Assembly: GCA_964429655.1 (NCBI GenBank) | Contig: CAYSCZ010000015.1 | Span: forward strand, 1 to 55,806 | Direction: 5' to 3' | Origin: CAYSCZ01 sp964429655 | GTDB lineage: Bacteria; Bacteroidota; Bacteroidia; Cytophagales; Cyclobacteriaceae | DNA: 55,806 nucleotides | Shown: positions 51,517 through 55,806 of the stretch, piece after piece | Layout of the letters: every line of letters begins with the position of its first letter | Numbering within the stretch: the stretch's first letter is position 1 | Translations under genes and position numbers: made by a program | Notes under the pieces: generated by a model | The model's input: only the letters and a program-made list of their open reading frames with translations | Told to the model about the DNA's origin: nothing | Database searches by the model: none

Positions 51517-52572
51517 ATGCACCTAAAAATAAAATCAACCTGTCTTAAGATTTACATAGACACTTTCAACAGAATAAGCAAGAAAAAAGAGCTATTCATA
51601 TTTTTTATACTCGCATTTTGCGTAGTAGGTATAGCTCTTTGCCAAAAAATGAATATTAACGCACATGATCCTGTGATGATTAAAACAGGTGATTCGTATT
51701 ATGTGTTTTGCACAGGTCAAGGTATTTCTGTGTACAGCTCAAATGATATGATTAATTGGACTATAGAAGAACCTATTTTTGACCAACCTCCGGAGTGGAC
51801 CGCAAAAATAGTTACCGATTTCTCTGGTCATATTTGGGCACCGGATATTCATTATTATAATGGACAGTATTATCTGTATTATTCGATTTCTTCCTTTGGA
51901 AAAAACACATCGGCCATAGGAGTTGCTGTGAATTCCACATTAGATAAATCAAGTCCAGATTACAAATGGCAGGATAAAGGTAAGGTAGTTCAGTCTATAC
52001 CTGGTCGCGATTTATGGAATGCTATTGATCCAAATATTGCCGTAGATGACCAAGGAAATCCATGGATGACATTTGGATCATTCTGGTCCGGGATGAAGCT
52101 GGTGAAGCTTATTCCTAATAGAATTGCTCTTGCAGAACCTCAAGAGTGGTATACTATTGCAAGGAGGATGCGAGAATCATTTACAGAGGACCGTAGTGCC
52201 GGCAAAGCTGCGATTGAAGCTCCATTTATATTCAAAAAGGATACTAGTTATTTCCTCTTTGTGTCTTGGGACTATTGCTGTAGAGGGGCAGAAAGTACTT
52301 ACAAGGTAGTCGTAGGAAGATCAGATAACATTAAAGGTCCTTATATTGACAAGGAAGGTAAACCCATGACAGAAGGTGGTGGATCGCTTGTCATCGAAGG
52401 CGATGAAAACTATGCAGGTGTTGGCCATAATAGTGCCTATACGTTTGATGGTAAAGACTACCTTGTTTTCCATGCTTATGACTTAAGGAATGAAGGTAAA
52501 TCGAAGCTTAGGATATTGGAAATGAACTGGGATAACTATGGCTGGCCAGTGGTAAATCTAAATGATAAATGA
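51517..52572 (+). CDS. GH43 arabinan hydrolase, secreted
   Basis: 351 aa. Signal or anchor segment ELFIFFILAFCVVGIALCQ preceded by a basic stretch of about 28 residues, so the real start may be further in. The single GH43 five-bladed domain has base D51 (NAHDPVMIK), D171 (NAIDPN) and acid E234 (AIEAPF). FGSFWSGMKLVKL and GVGHNSAYTFDGKDYLVFHA are typical of endo-/exo-arabinanases. It lacks the C-terminal barrel of the GH43 at 23797, so it likely attacks shorter or different chains. The stop is 4 bp ahead of the next GH43 start. Confidence 0.88.
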   Translation: MHLKIKSTCLKIYIDTFNRISKKKELFIFFILAFCVVGIALCQKMNINAHDPVMIKTGDSYYVFCTGQGISVYSSNDMINWTIEEPIFDQPPEWTAKIVTDFSGHIWAPDIHYYNGQYYLYYSISSFGKNTSAIGVAVNSTLDKSSPDYKWQDKGKVVQSIPGRDLWNAIDPNIAVDDQGNPWMTFGSFWSGMKLVKLIPNRIALAEPQEWYTIARRMRESFTEDRSAGKAAIEAPFIFKKDTSYFLFVSWDYCCRGAESTYKVVVGRSDNIKGPYIDKEGKPMTEGGGSLVIEGDENYAGVGHNSAYTFDGKDYLVFHAYDLRNEGKSKLRILEMNWDNYGWPVVNLNDK

Positions 52573-52576
52573 TGGT

Positions 52577-53593
52577 ATGAAACTTTCTCAAACATCGTTT
52601 GCTATACTTGGGCTTATGCTGATGATCGCTTGTGCTTTCGTTGTAAATAATAAGTCTTCGGAATCAAAAGAAAAAACCTTGATTATCAATAACCCAATCT
52701 TCAAAGACCTCTTTACAGCAGATCCGGCCCCTTTAGTTCACAATGGCGTGTTCTATTTATATACAGGACATAACGAACAAATAGTAGGGGGTGAAGGATT
52801 CGTCATGAATGAATGGCTTTTGTTTTCAACTACTGATATGACGAATTGGACAAAACATGGTCCAGTATTATCGATTGATGCTTTTGATTGGGCAAGTGGA
52901 CAAGCTTGGGCTGCACATGTGGTAGAAAAAAATGGAAAATTTTATTATTACGTCTCCATCGAGCACGCTACAATCAGAGGGAAGGCTATTGGTGTAGCAG
53001 TATCAGATAGTCCAAAGGGGCCCTTTACAGATGCAATTGGTGAAGCACTTATTACTAATGATATGACCAATCATATAGACCTTTAATGGGATGATATTGA
53101 CCCAGCTGTATTAATCGATGATGATGGATCTGCACATTTATATTGGGGCAATATAGTACTAAAATATGCCAAGTTGAAAGATAATATGACCGAAATTGAC
53201 GGGATCATTAAAGTTATTGACGTACCGGGGTTCACAGAAGGCCCATGGGTATTTAAGCGGGATAACGTTTATTATTTAACTTATTCTGCTAATTTCCCTG
53301 AAGTTATTGATTATGCTATAGCTTCTAAGCCAGAGGGACCATGGGTATACCATGGAAGATTAAGTGATGAAATAGAAAATTCAACAACAAATCATCAAGG
53401 AGTTGTAAATTATAAAGGAAGATGGTATTATGTCTATCATTCTGCTGGCTTACCAACAGGCGGTAGATATCGAAGATCAGTCTGCATTGATTATCTATTT
53501 TTTAATGAAGATGGATCATTACAGAAAGTCAATCCTTCATTAGCTGGTGTTTTTAAATTCGAACTAATAATAGATGCGTGGAAAATTAATTAA
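52577..53593 (+). pseudogene. GH43 lipoprotein interrupted by an in-frame TAA
   Basis: A continuous GH43 frame of 338 codons plus stop with one TAA at codon 170 (53084-53086). Before it: lipobox LMIAC and base D49 (TADPAP). After it, in the same frame with no shift: WDDIDPAVLIDDDG (D175) and acid E221 (TEGPWVF), then NHQGVVNYKGRWYYVYH to the normal end. The upstream product would lack two of three catalytic acids; a restart at the ATG at 53174 would lack a signal peptide. Homology on both sides is uninterrupted, so a single base change (or a consensus error) explains it. The start MKLSQTSFAIL is chosen over an earlier ATG overlapping the previous gene. Confidence 0.85.
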
Positions 53594-55658
53594 GTTTCTG
53601 TTTGTTTTCACAACTTTACTGTACGATTGTTTTGGACAAGTGCCAACTTTTACCACAAATGAAAATTACGGTATTGAAGCAGTAGTCGACATAGCCAATT
53701 TTTATGGTAACGGAGCTTCAGCTGCGGATTATGATCAGGATGGTGATATTGATTTTTTCCTAGCTACTACAAGTGGTGTAACGGATCGAATTTATCGAAA
53801 CCAAGGGGACGGTACATTTAAAAATGTTGCCACTGAAAGTGGCATAATTCTGACAACCGGATCAAGAATGGCCATCTGGTTTGACTATGATAATGATCAT
53901 TTGTTGGACCTTGTCGTGTTAGGTGAACGATGTGCAACCTTTGCCTGTGGCCAACCCATTCTAATCAATCTATACAGGCAACTTAATGATGGGACATTCG
54001 AAGAGGCAACAGCTGGTTCGGGCATTGCTTTTGGTGATAAATACGAAGGACTGCAAACCTATGCTGCGGGTGGTATGGCGGCTGGTGATTTTAATGCCGA
54101 TGGCCATCTAGACCTTATTGTGACTATATGGGGCGGCCGGGCTTCTTTGTTTGAAAATAATAGGGACGGTACATTTACTGATGTTTCCGAATCATCCTGC
54201 GTTGGTGTAAAAGAGGCATTTTTCTGGCAACCAGCATTTCTTGATTTTGATAATGATGGACACCTGGATATTTTTATGAACGTTGATTTTGATCGCAATC
54301 AGCTTTGGTTAAACAGGGGTGATGGTACATTTATTGAGTCAGCTGCACAGGTCGGGCTTGCTTCAGATTTCAGCGAAATGGGGCTATCCATCAATGATTA
54401 TGACAATGATGGGGATTTTGACATCTATGCCACCAATATCACACGGACTTTTCAGGGAGAAAATGAACATAATGTACTTCTGCGAAATGACAGTGAATCT
54501 GGGTTTTTGGTTTTCAATGATGTGGCAGTAGCTTCCCAGGTCGGAAATTCCGGTTGGGATTGGGGTACTACATTCTTCGATGCCAACAATGATGGTTGGC
54601 TCGACCTGGCCACAACCAATGGCTGGAACAATGATCCTAATTGGGGTTCTGACCAGTCCCATTTTTGGCAGAGTAGCAATGGTAATTTTTCCGATCAATC
54701 TTCTGCTTCCGGTTTTAATGATATACTAAGTGCTACAACATTGATTGCATTTGACGCTGACAGAGATGGCGATCTTGATCTTCTACAAACCTTAAAAGAT
54801 AATCCTGACACCAAGTTACCTGCAATACTCTATGAAAATCAAATAGAAACTCAGAATAACTATTTGGTCATCAGACCTAGAATGCAGAATGAAAATCACT
54901 GGGCAATCGGAGCTATAGTGGAGATAGATGAGCCTGGGTTTTTTAATATGCGATTGATCTCAGCGGGTACTAGTTTTTATGGGCAGGAACCGGCCGAAGC
55001 TTTTTTTGGCTTGGGTAACCGCACGTTCATAGAAGAGGTAAAAGTACGCTGGCCCGTAGGTAACATTTCCTATCATGAGAATATTGATGCCAATCAGGTA
55101 CTCACTTTAGAAAACGAAATCATTCCAAAGCCCTCAAATCTGTCTGCGGTATTGGATGGTGAGGGTGTGCTTTTGACCTGGAATGATAATGCTGATAATG
55201 AAACTGGTATAAGAGTGCAAAAGTCACCCAGCAGTAGCTTTGAAGAAGTAATTGAATTTGAAATCAATGCTGAAAATAATAGCTATCTAGATGACTATTT
55301 GGTGACTCACTCATTTTACAGGATTAGAGGGTATAATGAAAAAGCCAGTTCAGCATTTTCTAACACTGTTAAGATTGGAAGTACCATCACTTCAGTGATG
55401 GAATCTAATGTTCAAACCTTTAAAGTATATCCCAATCCTACTTATGGGAGAGTAAATATTGAACTGGGTAAAGACTATTACTACCCCATAAATACCAGAT
55501 TATATGACCTTTCTGGGAATCTGGTATGGCAAGAGACTTTCTACAATAAGCGTATCATAGCTGATCTTAGTAGCGCTTCACTCAAATCAGGAATTTATTT
55601 GCTTCAAATCCGGACAGGCGACCATCAGTTTAGTAAGAAGCTGATTATAAGAGATTAA
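53574..55658 (+). CDS. FG-GAP/VCBS-repeat and ASPIC/UnbV protein with T9SS sorting domain
   Basis: 694 aa: signal peptide (FLFVFTTLLYDCFGQ), then a beta-propeller of about seven FG-GAP/VCBS repeats each with a calcium-loop motif (DYDQDGDIDFF, DFNADGHLDLIV, DFDNDGHLDIFMN, DYDNDGDFDIY, DANNDGWLDLA, DADRDGDLDLL). An ASPIC/UnbV segment (IEEVKVRWPVGNISYHENI) near 490 follows, then a fibronectin-III-like stretch and a T9SS type A domain (VYPNPTYGRVNIELG, GIYLLQI). Such proteins are exported to the surface, often in carbohydrate loci, with binding or structural roles. Its start overlaps the broken GH43 gene by 20 bp, so it belongs to the same transcript. Confidence 0.88.
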   Translation: MRGKLIKFLFVFTTLLYDCFGQVPTFTTNENYGIEAVVDIANFYGNGASAADYDQDGDIDFFLATTSGVTDRIYRNQGDGTFKNVATESGIILTTGSRMAIWFDYDNDHLLDLVVLGERCATFACGQPILINLYRQLNDGTFEEATAGSGIAFGDKYEGLQTYAAGGMAAGDFNADGHLDLIVTIWGGRASLFENNRDGTFTDVSESSCVGVKEAFFWQPAFLDFDNDGHLDIFMNVDFDRNQLWLNRGDGTFIESAAQVGLASDFSEMGLSINDYDNDGDFDIYATNITRTFQGENEHNVLLRNDSESGFLVFNDVAVASQVGNSGWDWGTTFFDANNDGWLDLATTNGWNNDPNWGSDQSHFWQSSNGNFSDQSSASGFNDILSATTLIAFDADRDGDLDLLQTLKDNPDTKLPAILYENQIETQNNYLVIRPRMQNENHWAIGAIVEIDEPGFFNMRLISAGTSFYGQEPAEAFFGLGNRTFIEEVKVRWPVGNISYHENIDANQVLTLENEIIPKPSNLSAVLDGEGVLLTWNDNADNETGIRVQKSPSSSFEEVIEFEINAENNSYLDDYLVTHSFYRIRGYNEKASSAFSNTVKIGSTITSVMESNVQTFKVYPNPTYGRVNIELGKDYYYPINTRLYDLSGNLVWQETFYNKRIIADLSSASLKSGIYLLQIRTGDHQFSKKLIIRD

Positions 55659-55806
55659 AATTTCATAACCACTCCACCTTTAGGAACAATGGTAAATTGA
55701 GTTGGCTGTTTAACCTGAATTCAATGCCGTTTAGTTAAGGGGTTAATTATATGATTATCAATTTATTAGTTAGTATATTTACGATAGTAAACGGCCACTA
55801 CAAAAG
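55659..55806. other. Intergenic tail of the window
   Basis: No complete gene. On the minus strand a short frame of about 21 codons ending at a TAA (plus-strand position 55658) reads like a beta-rich protein C-terminus (QFTIVPKGGVVMKF) but is closed upstream by a TGA, so it is a remnant or coincidence. The remaining sequence is AT-rich leader-like DNA. Confidence 0.3.

Noticed and set aside
53084..53086. Programmed stop-codon readthrough or recoding in the GH43 gene
   Set aside because: No selenocysteine or pyrrolysine context applies to TAA, no recoding structure was noticed, and a single base change is the simpler explanation. Kept only as a remote option.

Overview
The window looks like a piece of a chromosome from a gliding or marine-type Bacteroidota, most likely Cytophagales. 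The evidence is AT-rich DNA, a SusC/SusD pair, several proteins ending in type IX secretion (T9SS) sorting domains, a DUF4296 lipoprotein, a Bacteroidota-type transketolase, and promoters of the Bacteroidota form TTG-N19-TAnnTTTG. The genus cannot be fixed from the sequence alone.

Left part (1-23.5 kb) is mostly housekeeping. It holds the end of a T9SS-secreted repeat protein, a hybrid histidine kinase/response regulator pair, a flavin reductase-like protein, RDD and YqhA-type membrane proteins, a tRNA-Leu(CAA), and a short DUF58/BatA operon. These are followed by DUF4296, mutS2, a cytochrome b5-like protein, a GlcNAc-kinase-like protein and murQ. Next come a SprT-like protease, der and era as a leftward operon, then an initiator tRNA-Met. 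Immediately beyond the tRNA, 20.1-23.5 kb is a decaying accessory patch: a GIY-YIG stub, an amber-interrupted gene, a frameshifted fragment and an intact hipBA toxin-antitoxin pair. A strong Bacteroidota promoter followed by a long hairpin and T-run at 7.79-7.90 kb suggests an unannotated small RNA of about 70 nt.

Right part (23.8-55.7 kb) is a polysaccharide utilisation locus (PUL) for an L-arabinose polymer, probably sulfated. It encodes three GH43 enzymes (one broken by an in-frame stop), a GH51 arabinofuranosidase, sulfatases of three distinct types, and a Nudix-type AraR-like regulator. Catabolism is covered by araB, araD, araA, a lipoprotein aldose epimerase, an SSS symporter, transketolase and transaldolase. 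A secreted vanadium-haloperoxidase-like protein, SusC/SusD and an FG-GAP/ASPIC T9SS protein complete it. A palindrome TTGTA-N5-TACAA lies just upstream of the first GH43, of the long sulfatase-to-transaldolase gene run, and of susC, and is the likely operator of the regulator. The inferred flow is: surface desulfation and arabinan cleavage, SusCD uptake, periplasmic arabinose release and mutarotation, symport, AraA-AraB-AraD to xylulose 5-phosphate, then the pentose phosphate steps.

The most striking structural event is a tandem duplication of 2169 bp (30737-32905 and 32906-35074) with no difference seen between copies. It adds a second full sulfatase gene and creates an in-frame fusion of the ribulokinase N-terminus to the C-terminus of another sulfatase. 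It is either a very recent rearrangement or an assembly artefact.
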